Assembly (NCBI GenBank): GCA_024276745.1
Contig: JAJRWN010000037.1
Span: 1 to 34,583 of the forward strand
Source: Bacteroidota bacterium
Lineage (GTDB): Bacteria; Bacteroidota; Bacteroidia; Chitinophagales; S012-47
Direction: 5' to 3'
DNA length: 34,583 nt
Under the pieces are notes generated by a model. The model had not been told where the DNA came from. It saw only the letters and a list, made by a program, of their open reading frames with translations, and did no database searches. The position numbers and the translations under genes were made by a program. The stretch's first letter is position 1, and each line of letters begins with the position of its first letter. This document shows positions 8,749 through 17,741 of this stretch, in pieces.

Positions 8749-10137
8749 TTAGGGTAGATAGATTTTTGCTTCCGTAAATCGATCATTCACAAAGGTAATC
8801 AGTTCCGAAAGTGAATTGGTGAAATCGGAAGGATTGTTTAAAAAGGTATAACCACTTATTTCTCCATCTGCTCCTGTTACGTAAGGTTCAATCAGATTGT
8901 GTGCATCGGTGAAACGGGTAATCATTGTAGCCGGATCGAAAGCGGTGTTTATAAATTCATCGATATAATTATCATAAACATCTCGATAAACAGGGTCGTC
9001 ATATAAATACCGGATGAGTGGCCATGTATCGGCTCCATTGGCTCCCGGTTGATTATTCTGCATATTGCTGAAATCGAATGCCAATACGCCACCACCACCG
9101 GGTCCGTTAGGATGTCCATCAGAAAAAGTCTCGTTATTATCCCATGGAATCCATGTTAATTTATTGTTTGCCGGATTATGGTATAGATAATAGTTATGAG
9201 TCATCATGCCATAGGTATCCCAATTTTGCATAGTGGTGTTTGCGGCCAGCCATTTGAGAAATCCATTTACATCAAAAATATTTTCAAGTTCGCTTCTCCA
9301 AAGAGCAGGGTCGGTATTCCGGGTATCCGAGATAATTGTTGTCACCAGGGATGTAATATCATCTAGGGATGCTAAATCATTAGTTTTATTGGGGAAATAT
9401 GTGCTTGTCACCGTTGCCGGATCATTCAGATGAGCACCATCTTGATCGGGTTTATAGCAATTGCCTGAATGACTTCCGAAAACACGATCGAGCATGGTAT
9501 CGAAAACTATTTCCACCATGGTATATAGGCCAAAATAAACCGGTCCGTCACCATAATCGATATACACTCGGTAGAATGCTGATTTGGATACCGGCACACC
9601 AAAATCAGCATAAGTATCGGTGGCCACTTTTTCATGAATCAGAGAGTTGTCAGTAAAGTTATTCCCCATCGATAATTCTTTAAAACCATAAAACCGTTGA
9701 TTGAAAATGGCCGGTTCATTGTCTTCAAAATGATCAAATTCAAGTCGGAATGGTAATTTTCCATTTCCATTTTGATAAGAAGTTCTGAGACTTGAATTAC
9801 CTTTATATCGAATACCTACATCATACCATTGCAATCCCTTAAAAAATACCTGACAAGGCACATATACCGGATTATTGGAGGAGAATCCGGGACCCGGTCC
9901 GAATAATGAGGCAAGATCATTTTGCATAGTAGTCCAGTCGTCAGGCGAGATGACGATATCAAGACGACCTACTTCTGATTGCTTAAAAACCGTAGCATAA
10001 TCAGGAGAAGCATCACCCGAATGGGTTGCAAATGACCAATCATTCAGTCCATCCCCAGGGATAATAATATTTTGCTTTTTACAGGTAAAGAACAGAAAAG
10101 AAAAAGCAGCGATAGCTAGTAGTTCCCATTTTCTCAT
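8749..10137 (-). CDS. CotH kinase family lipoprotein
   Basis: 462 residues. The N-terminus MRKWELLAIAAFSFLFFTC is a lipoprotein signal, with Cys19 as the probable acylation site, so the protein would sit in the periplasm or on the surface. CotH-family features in order are VGIRYKGNSSLR, KLPFRLEFDHF, YGFKELSMGNNFTDNSLIHE, VYFGLYTMVEI, NYYLYHNPANNKLTWIPWDN and a final helical part. Spore-coat CotH is an atypical protein kinase related to Fam20C. The Bacteroidota relatives are secreted, and their substrates are mostly unknown. The WDNNETF segment could supply a metal-binding acidic residue (inference). It is transcribed away from the metal operon and tail to tail with phhA, so it belongs to neither. 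Confidence 0.85.
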   Translation of the reverse strand: MRKWELLAIAAFSFLFFTCKKQNIIIPGDGLNDWSFATHSGDASPDYATVFKQSEVGRLDIVISPDDWTTMQNDLASLFGPGPGFSSNNPVYVPCQVFFKGLQWYDVGIRYKGNSSLRTSYQNGNGKLPFRLEFDHFEDNEPAIFNQRFYGFKELSMGNNFTDNSLIHEKVATDTYADFGVPVSKSAFYRVYIDYGDGPVYFGLYTMVEIVFDTMLDRVFGSHSGNCYKPDQDGAHLNDPATVTSTYFPNKTNDLASLDDITSLVTTIISDTRNTDPALWRSELENIFDVNGFLKWLAANTTMQNWDTYGMMTHNYYLYHNPANNKLTWIPWDNNETFSDGHPNGPGGGGVLAFDFSNMQNNQPGANGADTWPLIRYLYDDPVYRDVYDNYIDEFINTAFDPATMITRFTDAHNLIEPYVTGADGEISGYTFLNNPSDFTNSLSELITFVNDRFTEAKIYLP

Positions 10138-10208
10138 GGTATAATATTTATTAATCCGGATGAATAATGTATCATAGAGTGCATTTATCCACTTAGGTTT
10201 AAATCAGT

Positions 10209-10293
10209 AGCTTGAAAATAACTTTGATTTTTAATTGCGTACATCGGCTTTAAGCTTGAATGAAATAAACTTATTGAATAAAAGCTTCAAGCT
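10209..10293. repeat. AGCTTGAA repeats, two direct and one inverted
   Basis: AGCTTGAA occurs at 10209-10216 and 10253-10260. Its reverse complement TTCAAGCT is at 10286-10293. The second and third copies could form an 8-bp hairpin with a 25-nt loop. The set brackets and follows the upstream promoter candidate of the metal operon, so it may be an operator or a leader structure (inference). Confidence 0.5.
10219..10226 (+). promoter_or_regulatory. upstream promoter candidate (-7 box) of the metal operon
   Basis: TAACTTTG matches the Bacteroidota -7 consensus TAnnTTTG exactly. A weak TTTA at about 10197-10200 sits 18 bp upstream. It would give a leader of about 150 nt before the HYC_CC_PP gene, containing one inverted pair of the AGCTTGAA repeat. 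Use is inferred. Confidence 0.5.
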
Positions 10294-10370
10294 AATAATA
10301 TTTTATTAAAGCATAGGAACTTATAGTCGGTTAAGGAATGTTAATCACTTGTATTATCAATAAATTACTG

Positions 10371-10378
10371 TAATTTTG
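10371..10378 (+). promoter_or_regulatory. second promoter candidate, directly in front of the HYC_CC_PP gene
   Basis: TAATTTTG matches TAnnTTTG exactly. If used, transcription would start at about 10383-10386, right on the proposed TTG start codon at 10385, implying a leaderless or almost leaderless message. No clear -33 TTTG is seen. It may instead be a chance match, with the upstream box used in its place. Confidence 0.4.
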
Positions 10379-10384
10379 CTGCCG

Positions 10385-10831
10385 TTGAAAAAGATTTTAC
10401 CCATATCGTTACTTACCGTTTTTTGGCTTTCCACGCTTGGATTGCCATTAAGCAAGCATTTATGTGGTAGAACCCATAAAGTCGTTTCTATTGGTATTCT
10501 TGCAGCTCCAAATGCATGTTGTGAATCAGATGTTCCCCGATGCAATGAAGATGGGAATCATTGTATAATGAACCAGGAAACCAGGCAGCATAATAAAGGT
10601 CATAAAGGATGCTGTGAAACCCAATTCAGCTATCTTAAAATTAAAAATGATTATACCCCTGCCAGTCCTAATATTTTTATGGCTTCGCTATTACAAATAT
10701 TAGTATCGGCAGGTATTCCGGTTTTTGGCCCTACTGATTTCACAAATCAAAAACCACTTATGGCGGTAAATATACCACCACCCCGTTCCGGCACCGATCT
10801 TAAGGTGCAATATCAATCTTTCTTGTTTTAG
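10385..10831 (+). CDS. HYC_CC_PP family protein (small secreted Cys/His protein)
   Basis: 148 residues from TTG at 10385, which gives MKKILPISLLTVFWLSTLG, a standard signal peptide. A second TTG three codons upstream (10376) is possible, and there is no in-frame ATG near the start. Motifs that define the family are present: KHLCG after the signal peptide (HYCG in most members), ACC and GCC pairs, and a C-terminal segment IPPPRSGTDLKVQYQSFLF. The family is common in Bacteroidota, often near metal-efflux or TonB genes, and its function is unknown. The Cys and His residues suggest metal binding in the periplasm (inference). It is the first gene of the metal cluster, 101 bp before cusA. The gap contains an inverted repeat TGACA-AC-TGTCA at 10864-10875. 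Confidence 0.75.
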   Translation: MKKILPISLLTVFWLSTLGLPLSKHLCGRTHKVVSIGILAAPNACCESDVPRCNEDGNHCIMNQETRQHNKGHKGCCETQFSYLKIKNDYTPASPNIFMASLLQILVSAGIPVFGPTDFTNQKPLMAVNIPPPRSGTDLKVQYQSFLF

Positions 10832-10932
10832 TGTTTCTCTTCAGTTTTGTATTTCCGGAGTGTTGACAACTGTCATAACTCGTGGAAACGATGTTTATTA
10901 CATCAATTCACTGTAAAGAGAAAAAAACAAAC

Positions 10933-13900
10933 ATGCTTAGTAAAATCATTCGTTATTTTTTAGAAAACAAACTGGTAACCGTATTAGTCCTGTTCGGTTT
11001 TATCGGTTGGGGAATATCAACCGCACCCTTTAACTGGAAAAGCTCCTGGTTGCCTCGCAATCCGGTACCTGTAGATGCTATTCCTGACATTGGTGAAAAT
11101 CAACAGATTGTTTACACAGAATGGATGGGTAGAAGTCCTCAGGATATTGAAGATCAGATTACCTATCCTTTAACTACCGCATTATTAGGACTGCCGGGTG
11201 TTAAAACAATCCGTAGTTCATCCATTTTCGGGCTATCCAGTATTTATATCATTTTCAACGATGATATAGACTTTTACTGGTCGAGAACGCGGATATTGGA
11301 AAAATTAAATTCCCTGCCTGACGGAACATTGCCACCTGGAGTTCAGGCTGCCTTAGGTCCTGATGCTACGGCACTCGGCCAGGTTTATTGGTACACCCTT
11401 GAAGGCCGCGATAAAGATGGAAATCCAACCGGTGGATGGGATCCGGAAGAACTCCGTTCTATTCAAGATTTTTATGTAGGCTATGCGCTTACGGCTGTTG
11501 ACGGTGTTTCGGAAGTAGCTCCTGTAGGTGGTTTTGTTAAAGAATATCAAGTTGATATTGATCCCAATGCCATGAAGAGTAATCATGTGAGTATTGCTCA
11601 AATTATGAATGCCGTAAAAGAAAGCAATCTGGACATTGGCGCGCAAACCATTGAATTCAACCGTGCCGAATATTTGGTTCGCGGTTTGGGATATATAAAA
11701 AATCTCAGTGATCTGGAAGAATCTGTAGTAGCCGTAAACGATAATGTACCCATCCGGATTAAAGACGTGGCTCATGTAAAGTTTGGCCCTGCTACCCGTA
11801 GGGGCGGATTGGATAAAGGAGGATCCGAAGCAGTTGGTGCTGTTGTGGTGGCGCGCTATGGAGCCAACCCTATGGCTACGATCGAAAATGTTAAAAAGAA
11901 AATTAAAGAAATTGAACCGGGAATGCCAAGCAAAGTATTGCCTGACGGTACCATTTCGAAGGTTACCATTGTGCCTTTCTACGATAGGGAAGGCCTCATT
12001 ATGGAAACACTGGGAACGCTCGAAAGTGCTTTAACCCACGAAATTCTGATTAGTATTCTAGTGGTTATCGTGCTGCTGATGAATATGAGAGCATCTATTT
12101 TAATATCGAGTATCCTTCCTGTTGCTGTGTTGATGGCTTTCATTGCCATGCGCTATTTTGGCGTTGATGCGAATGTAGTGGCATTATCAGGTATCGCTAT
12201 TGCGATCGGGGTAATGGTGGATGTAGGGATTGTATTTACTGAGAATATCATCCGGCATGTTGAGATGCCGGAAAATAAAGGTAAAAAAGGACGAGAATTA
12301 CTCGAAGTGGTTTACCGGGCGGCCGTAGAAGTGGGCTCAGCCATTATTACGGCACTATCGACTACCATTGTAAGTTTCCTGCCTGTTTTTGCCATGCAGG
12401 CTTCCGAAGGCAAATTATTTAAACCATTGGCTTTTACCAAAACATTTGCCATGCTTTCCGCTTTGGTCATCGGATTGGTGGTTATTCCGGCTTTTGCTCA
12501 TACCCTGCTTTCTATCAAGTTTGATACGAAAAGAAGCAAACGGATATGGAATATATCGCTTATGGTATTCGGTATTGCCTTAGGGGTATTTAAAGGCTCT
12601 TTTCTGGCAATACCCTTGCTCTTGTTGGCAGTCGTAAATCTTACCTATGAAAAATGGCCTGAAAGATTTAAAAAAAGACAATCCATTGTTACTACTTTAA
12701 TTATTCTTGCAACGGTACTCTATTTCCTGACAAAAGAATGGCTGCCACTTGGTGCTGCAAATAGCATATTAATCAATTTTGTATTTGTTGCCCTGATGAT
12801 ACTTACCATTTTGGGCTTTCTGATGACCATCGTGCATTTTTATCCGAAACTACTGGCATGGGCACTTGAAAATAAATGGAAATTTCTGTCCTTACCCTTA
12901 TTCATTATTTTGTTTGGATTGGTATCGTGGAAAGGCATCAACAGTATATTTGGATTTATTCCGAATACAACACAAAAAGTAGGATTAAATCTGCGGGATA
13001 CCAAAGGCTGGCAAAAATTAACAGCAGCTTTTCCCGGGGTAGGTAAAGAATTTATGCCATCCCTTGATGAAGGAAGTTTTCTATTGATGCCTACCACCAT
13101 GCCGCATAGCGGGGTAGAAGAAAATACCGAAGTAATCCGTATGCTCGATAAAGCGGTAGCATCTATTCCGGAGGTAGAATCAGTAGTCGGTAAATGGGGA
13201 CGAGCAAGCACTGCTCTCGACCCGGCACCTATTTCAATGTTTGAAAATACGATTCTCTACAAACCGGAATATAAAATCAATGAAGATGGTGAAAGAGAAC
13301 GCTTTAAAACAGATCATGATGGAAATTTTGTACGTGATTCATCCGGCCAATTGATAAAAGACAGTCGTGGAAAATATTTCAGAAACTGGCGTCCGGAGAT
13401 TCACTCGGCAGATGATATCTGGGATGAAATAGTAAGCAAAGCCAAGATTCCCGGTATGACATCTGCTCCAAGATTGCAGCCTATTCAAACCCGCTTAATC
13501 ATGATTAGTACGGGGATGCGTGCTCCGGTAGGTATCAAAGTATTTGGTCCCGATTTGGAAACGATAGAGAAAACCGGTTATGAATTAGAAAAAATACTGA
13601 AAGAAGTACCCGGTATTGAACCTTCGTCAGTATTTGCCGACCGGGTAGTCGGCAAACCCTACCTTGAAATGCGCCTGGATAGAAAAAAAATGGCTCGATA
13701 TGGTCTTACTGTAAAAGATATGCAGGATTATATATCGGTTGCCGTAGGTGGCGTGAATCTCACAACAACCGTTGAAGGACGCGAACGCTATCCGGTAAGA
13801 GTACGCTATGCCAGGGAATTTCGTGATAATCCGGATGATATCAAAAATATCCTGATACCAACACCTGCCGGTCCTCAAGTACCACTAACCGAACTGGCCG

Positions 13901-14703
13901 ATATTGAATATGTGCGTGGTCCGCAAATTATCAAGAGTGAAAATACCTTTTTGGATAGTTATGTAATTTTTGATAAAAAACCCAATTATGCCGAAGTGGA
14001 TGTAGTTGAAAGTGCTCAAAAAATTATTCAAGAGAAAATTGATAAAGGTGAATTTATAGTACCTGCGGGGGTTAGTTATAAGTTTGCCGGAAATTATGAA
14101 AGTCAAATACGCGCTACCAAGCGATTGGCTGTAGTAGTACCGCTTTCTCTTTTATTGATTTTCTTGATATTGTATTTCCAGTTTGGACAAATGCCACCGA
14201 CCAGCATGGTATTTACCGGCATATTTGTAGCCTTTTCGGGTGGTTTTATTATGATATGGCTCTATAGCCAACCCTGGTTTATGGACTTTAGTGTTGCCGG
14301 TCAGAATATGCGCGATTTGTTTCAAATGCATACCATTAATTTAAGTGTAGCCGTGTGGGTAGGTTTTATCGCATTATTCGGAATAGCAACCGATGACGGT
14401 GTCATCATGGGGACCTACATAAAACAAGTATTTGAAGAAGAAAAACCAACAACGGTAAAAGGTATTCGTGCAGCTATTTTGCATGCAGGCAGCAAAAGGG
14501 TGAGGCCGGCCATGATGACGGCAGCGGTTGCCATTATCGCTTTATTGCCGGTGCTGTCATCAACCGGAAAAGGTTCAGATATTATGGTGCCTATGGCTAT
14601 TCCTAGTTTTGGCGGAATGCTTATTCAGGTGATTACCATGTTTGTGGTTCCGGTGCTGTATAGCATGTGGAAAGAAAGCAAACTAAAAAAGATTGGGAGG
14701 TAA
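10933..14703 (+). CDS. cusA: CusA/CzcA family heavy-metal RND efflux permease, Cu/Ag type
   Basis: 1256 residues from MLSKIIRYFLENKLVTVLV; a frame open from 10882 adds 17 unlikely residues. It is the inner-membrane proton-driven pump of a tripartite efflux system. The transmembrane proton-relay motif is GIAIAIGVMVDVGIVFTEN (Asp430, Glu437), of the monovalent-cation (CusA) kind rather than the CzcA DFG kind. By my alignment from memory with E. coli CusA, the three-methionine site (573/623/672) is kept as Met719 (LMPTTMP), Met769 (PAPISMFENT) and Met857 (LIMISTG). It is about 210 residues longer than E. coli CusA, through an extra hydrophobic block between about residues 535 and 680 and a ~40-residue Gly/Asp-rich periplasmic loop between Met769 and Met857. 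The stop codon lies 3 bp before the next gene. Confidence 0.93.
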   Translation: MLSKIIRYFLENKLVTVLVLFGFIGWGISTAPFNWKSSWLPRNPVPVDAIPDIGENQQIVYTEWMGRSPQDIEDQITYPLTTALLGLPGVKTIRSSSIFGLSSIYIIFNDDIDFYWSRTRILEKLNSLPDGTLPPGVQAALGPDATALGQVYWYTLEGRDKDGNPTGGWDPEELRSIQDFYVGYALTAVDGVSEVAPVGGFVKEYQVDIDPNAMKSNHVSIAQIMNAVKESNLDIGAQTIEFNRAEYLVRGLGYIKNLSDLEESVVAVNDNVPIRIKDVAHVKFGPATRRGGLDKGGSEAVGAVVVARYGANPMATIENVKKKIKEIEPGMPSKVLPDGTISKVTIVPFYDREGLIMETLGTLESALTHEILISILVVIVLLMNMRASILISSILPVAVLMAFIAMRYFGVDANVVALSGIAIAIGVMVDVGIVFTENIIRHVEMPENKGKKGRELLEVVYRAAVEVGSAIITALSTTIVSFLPVFAMQASEGKLFKPLAFTKTFAMLSALVIGLVVIPAFAHTLLSIKFDTKRSKRIWNISLMVFGIALGVFKGSFLAIPLLLLAVVNLTYEKWPERFKKRQSIVTTLIILATVLYFLTKEWLPLGAANSILINFVFVALMILTILGFLMTIVHFYPKLLAWALENKWKFLSLPLFIILFGLVSWKGINSIFGFIPNTTQKVGLNLRDTKGWQKLTAAFPGVGKEFMPSLDEGSFLLMPTTMPHSGVEENTEVIRMLDKAVASIPEVESVVGKWGRASTALDPAPISMFENTILYKPEYKINEDGERERFKTDHDGNFVRDSSGQLIKDSRGKYFRNWRPEIHSADDIWDEIVSKAKIPGMTSAPRLQPIQTRLIMISTGMRAPVGIKVFGPDLETIEKTGYELEKILKEVPGIEPSSVFADRVVGKPYLEMRLDRKKMARYGLTVKDMQDYISVAVGGVNLTTTVEGRERYPVRVRYAREFRDNPDDIKNILIPTPAGPQVPLTELADIEYVRGPQIIKSENTFLDSYVIFDKKPNYAEVDVVESAQKIIQEKIDKGEFIVPAGVSYKFAGNYESQIRATKRLAVVVPLSLLLIFLILYFQFGQMPPTSMVFTGIFVAFSGGFIMIWLYSQPWFMDFSVAGQNMRDLFQMHTINLSVAVWVGFIALFGIATDDGVIMGTYIKQVFEEEKPTTVKGIRAAILHAGSKRVRPAMMTAAVAIIALLPVLSSTGKGSDIMVPMAIPSFGGMLIQVITMFVVPVLYSMWKESKLKKIGR
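14695..14700 (+). promoter_or_regulatory. strong ribosome binding site for the TolC-family gene
   Basis: GGGAGG lies immediately before the cusA stop codon and 6 nt before the ATG at 14707. A strong Shine-Dalgarno is unusual in this window and supports this start and translational coupling to cusA. Confidence 0.7.
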
Positions 14704-14706
14704 AAT

Positions 14707-15945
14707 ATGAAGCAACTAATGATAAAATGGATGATAAGTCTTGCGCTACTGATAAGCGGTGCAAGCATAACGGCTCAAAGTCTTGATGACTATCTGATTC
14801 AGGCCGGTCAACACAATGCAGGCTTGAAAGCTTTGTTTAGCGATTATATGGCGGCTTTGGAAAAAGTACCTCAGGCAAAAAGTCTGCCTGATCCGGTAAT
14901 GGCTTTTGGCTATTTTCTGAGTCCTGTTGAAACCAGAATAGGCCCTCAGGAATTTAGAATATCGGCCAGCCAGATGTTTCCCTGGTTTGGCGAATTGAAA
15001 GCTCGTGAACAAGCTGCTGCATATATGGCTAAAGCAAAGTACGAAGCTTTTATTGATGCCCGGAATAAGCTGTATTTTGATGTGAAAAAGCTGTACTATC
15101 AACTTTTCTACCTCGAAGAATCAATCAGAACCACCGATGAGAATATTGTACTGGTCCGTTCTATGCAGGATTTGGCAAGAATTAAATTTGAATCGGGTAA
15201 AGCGCCTATGGTTGATGTATTGCGTGCTGATTTGGAAATCAATAAACTGAATGAAAGGCTTGCTTTTTTTGAAGATACCCGCAAACCCCTGGAAGCTGCT
15301 TTTAAGGAAAAACTCAACGACAGTTCACTCATATTGCTGTGGCCCGATACATTAACTTCTGCATCATGGCTGCTCGATAAAGAAGCTGCACGCGATTCAA
15401 TCCGGAATGCCAATCCTAGACTTAAAGCTTTGGGTGAACAAGAAAAAGCATGGGGATATCAGCATGAAGCAGCTATTAAAGCCGGCTATCCATCCATCAA
15501 CCTGGGCATCGACTATATCAATGTGGGGCAAAGAACTGATTTAAATCCTGCCGGTAACGGACGGGATGCCTTTTTGCCTAAAATTGGATTTACACTACCT
15601 ATATACCGGAATAAATACCGGGCTATGCAACAGGAAACGGTATTGATGCAACAATCGGTAGTACAACAAAAGGTAGAAATTCAAAATCGATTAGACACCG
15701 AACTCGAAACGGCCGAGCGGGATTTGCAAGATGCTGAAAGACGCATTTCCTTATACCGGGATCAATTGGTAATTGCTAAACAAGCCTTAAGTATTTTAAT
15801 TTCGGCTTACAGCTCTGCCGGTTCTGATTTTGAAGAAGTACTCCGGATGGACAGAATGCTGCTAAACTATGAATTGCAACTTGCAAAAGCTACTACTGAC
15901 CAAAATACAGCCGTAGCCAATTTGAAATATTTGATTCAACATTAA
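14707..15945 (+). CDS. cusC: TolC-family outer-membrane efflux protein of the metal RND system
   Basis: 412 residues with signal peptide MKQLMIKWMISLALLISGASITAQ. It is the outer-membrane channel that partners CusA and CusB. Two repeats of long amphipathic helices with short beta segments are visible: residues ~25-200 (VPQAKSLPDPVMAFGYF, QMFPWFGELKAREQAA, ARIKFESGKAPMVDVLRA) and ~225-410 (EKAWGYQHEAAIKAGYPSI, PKIGFTLPIYRNKYRAMQQ, VAKATTDQNTAVANLKYL-like end). It lacks an obvious lipobox, unlike E. coli CusC. Its TAA stop overlaps the ATG of the adaptor gene by one base (TAATG), so the two are translationally coupled. The family is certain; the symbol follows from context. Confidence 0.88.
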   Translation: MKQLMIKWMISLALLISGASITAQSLDDYLIQAGQHNAGLKALFSDYMAALEKVPQAKSLPDPVMAFGYFLSPVETRIGPQEFRISASQMFPWFGELKAREQAAAYMAKAKYEAFIDARNKLYFDVKKLYYQLFYLEESIRTTDENIVLVRSMQDLARIKFESGKAPMVDVLRADLEINKLNERLAFFEDTRKPLEAAFKEKLNDSSLILLWPDTLTSASWLLDKEAARDSIRNANPRLKALGEQEKAWGYQHEAAIKAGYPSINLGIDYINVGQRTDLNPAGNGRDAFLPKIGFTLPIYRNKYRAMQQETVLMQQSVVQQKVEIQNRLDTELETAERDLQDAERRISLYRDQLVIAKQALSILISAYSSAGSDFEEVLRMDRMLLNYELQLAKATTDQNTAVANLKYLIQH

Positions 15946-17276
15946 TGAGTAAAAAAACATTGAAGATGAAAATTAAAATAAAAAAATTGAATCCACGAAA
16001 AATGATCAAATGGTTTATACCATTGTTATTGGGCCTGCTGCTCGGTTGGATATTTTTTGGAGGAAGTGGAAATACGAATAGTGCTGATAATGCTTCCGAT
16101 ACAGAACAATCGGAAAATAAAGCCGAAGTATATACATGCTCCATGCATCCTCAAATCAGACAAGACCATCCGGGTAATTGCCCGATCTGTGGCATGCATT
16201 TGATTCCGGCAGAGAATAGTACCGATATGGATATGGGTGATAATGTATTTCAAATGTCGGAAGAAGCCATGAAACTGGCAGAAGTGGAAACCTATACGGC
16301 AGAAAAAACAACTCCGGAAAGAACCCTTTATCTCAATGGAAAAATAAAAGCCGATGAAAGGCTGATATCTTCTCAAAATGCTCATATACCCGGACGTATA
16401 GAGCAACTCTATGTGAGCTTTACGGGCGAAGCAGTACACAAAGGTCAAAAACTATTGAGAATATATAGTCCTGAACTGATTACCGCCCAGGAAGAACTCT
16501 TCGAAGCGCTGAAATATGCCAAAACCAATCCTGCATTACTTGAAGCAGCCCGAAATAAACTGAGACTTTGGAAACTGAGAGATAGCCAGATTGAAGCCAT
16601 AGAAAAATCCGGTAAGGTAAAAGATGAATTTGATATTAAATCTGATTTTAATGGGGTGATAACCGATCGCTTGGTGTCAGTAGGCGACTATGTACATGAG
16701 GGAATGCCGCTTTATACGGTTGAAGACCTCCGCCATGTTTGGGTTATGTTCGAAGCTTACGAGTCTGATTTACCCTGGATAAAATTGGGTGATAAAGTAA
16801 TGTTTACCAATCGATCAATACCCGGTAAAGATTTTACCGCTAAAGTAACTTTCATCGATCCCGTACTCGATCCGATGAATCGGGTGGCTTATGTAAGAGC
16901 CGAATTAAATAATCCCGGCTATTTATTAAAACCCGATATGTTTGTCGATGGTATTATCACGGCAAAACTTCCTTTCGATGCTGCACAAATTATTATTCCT
17001 AAAAGTGCCGTACTCTGGACCGGAAAACGATCGATAGTTTATGTGTATAAACCCGATATGGAAAGACCAACTTTTGAATTGCGTGAGCTTACCCTCGGCC
17101 CTGATGCAGGCGATTTTTATATCATAATAGATGGATTGACGGCCGGTGAAGAAGTAGTATCACGCGGTGAATTTAAAATTGATGCTGCTGCCCAGCTGGC
17201 CGGTAAAAAAAGCATGATGAACCCCGAAGGCGGTGAAACAAAAACCGGTATGGCAGGCATGGACATGGATATGTAA
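15945..17276 (+). CDS. cusB: RND efflux periplasmic adaptor with N-terminal heavy-metal-binding domain
   Basis: 443 residues. Residues 22-40 are a hydrophobic membrane anchor or signal. Residues 63-88 are a heavy-metal-binding domain, YTCSMHPQIRQDHPGNCP followed by ICGMHLIP, with the Cys-Met-His and Cys-x-x-Cys-Gly-Met metal ligands typical of this module. Residues ~140-400 form the membrane-fusion hairpin, lipoyl and beta-barrel domains (RIEQLYVSFTGEAVHKGQKL, SDFNGVITDRLVSVGDYVHEG). The C-terminus GMAGMDMDM is Met-rich. It would bridge CusA and the outer-membrane channel and may hand over Cu(I) or Ag(I) through Met residues. A start at the Met eight codons in is also possible. Overlap with the preceding gene indicates coupled expression. 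Confidence 0.92.
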   Translation: MSKKTLKMKIKIKKLNPRKMIKWFIPLLLGLLLGWIFFGGSGNTNSADNASDTEQSENKAEVYTCSMHPQIRQDHPGNCPICGMHLIPAENSTDMDMGDNVFQMSEEAMKLAEVETYTAEKTTPERTLYLNGKIKADERLISSQNAHIPGRIEQLYVSFTGEAVHKGQKLLRIYSPELITAQEELFEALKYAKTNPALLEAARNKLRLWKLRDSQIEAIEKSGKVKDEFDIKSDFNGVITDRLVSVGDYVHEGMPLYTVEDLRHVWVMFEAYESDLPWIKLGDKVMFTNRSIPGKDFTAKVTFIDPVLDPMNRVAYVRAELNNPGYLLKPDMFVDGIITAKLPFDAAQIIIPKSAVLWTGKRSIVYVYKPDMERPTFELRELTLGPDAGDFYIIIDGLTAGEEVVSRGEFKIDAAAQLAGKKSMMNPEGGETKTGMAGMDMDM

Positions 17277-17360
17277 GCAGTATATGAAAAAGTAAAAAAA
17301 TATAAATAGGTACGTCATCCCTATGGAAGACAATTTAGTTAACTCGATAAAAATCTTAAT

Positions 17361-17735
17361 ATGAAAAAAGTAAAGCAAATTGTATTTGGCAGTTTATTCA
17401 TGCTCAGCGGAATGATTGCATTTAGCCAGGCCAATCCGGTATCAACCGTTTCAGATCCTTCACTGATCACAAGTACCTTCACCGTGTCGGGCAATTGCAG
17501 CGCCTGCCAGGGAAGAATTGAAGGTGCTGCAAACGGAATTGAAGGAGTGAAAGAAGCACATTGGAATGTTGACAGCAAAGTGATGCAAGTCAGTTATTAT
17601 GAATCCAAAACTTCACTCGATCTAATTAACCTTGCCATTGCCAAGGCCGGTTATGATACACAGTATTATAAATCAGATGATAAAGATTATAAAAAACTAC
17701 CCGGATGCTGTCAGTATGAGCGGAAGGATAAATAA
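17361..17735 (+). CDS. secreted HMA-domain metal-binding protein
   Basis: 124 residues. Residues 1-23 are a signal peptide (MKKVKQIVFGSLFMLSGMIAFSQ), so this ferredoxin-like HMA domain would act in the periplasm, unlike cytoplasmic CopZ. The metal site is GNCSACQGRIE with Cys46 and Cys49. Conserved hydrophobic positions follow (GVKEAHWNVDSKVMQVSY, AGYDTQYY). A second Cys pair, Cys116-Cys117, lies near the C-terminus (LPGCCQYE) and may form an extra site. It probably passes Cu+ between the envelope lipoproteins and the CusCBA pump (inference). It is 84 bp after cusB and 6 bp before the next small gene. Confidence 0.85.
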   Translation: MKKVKQIVFGSLFMLSGMIAFSQANPVSTVSDPSLITSTFTVSGNCSACQGRIEGAANGIEGVKEAHWNVDSKVMQVSYYESKTSLDLINLAIAKAGYDTQYYKSDDKDYKKLPGCCQYERKDK

Positions 17736-17741
17736 AACAAG

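Noticed and set aside
11353-11775. 140-residue minus-strand frame inside cusA
   Set aside because: Antisense to well-conserved RND sequence, with no signal or domain of its own.
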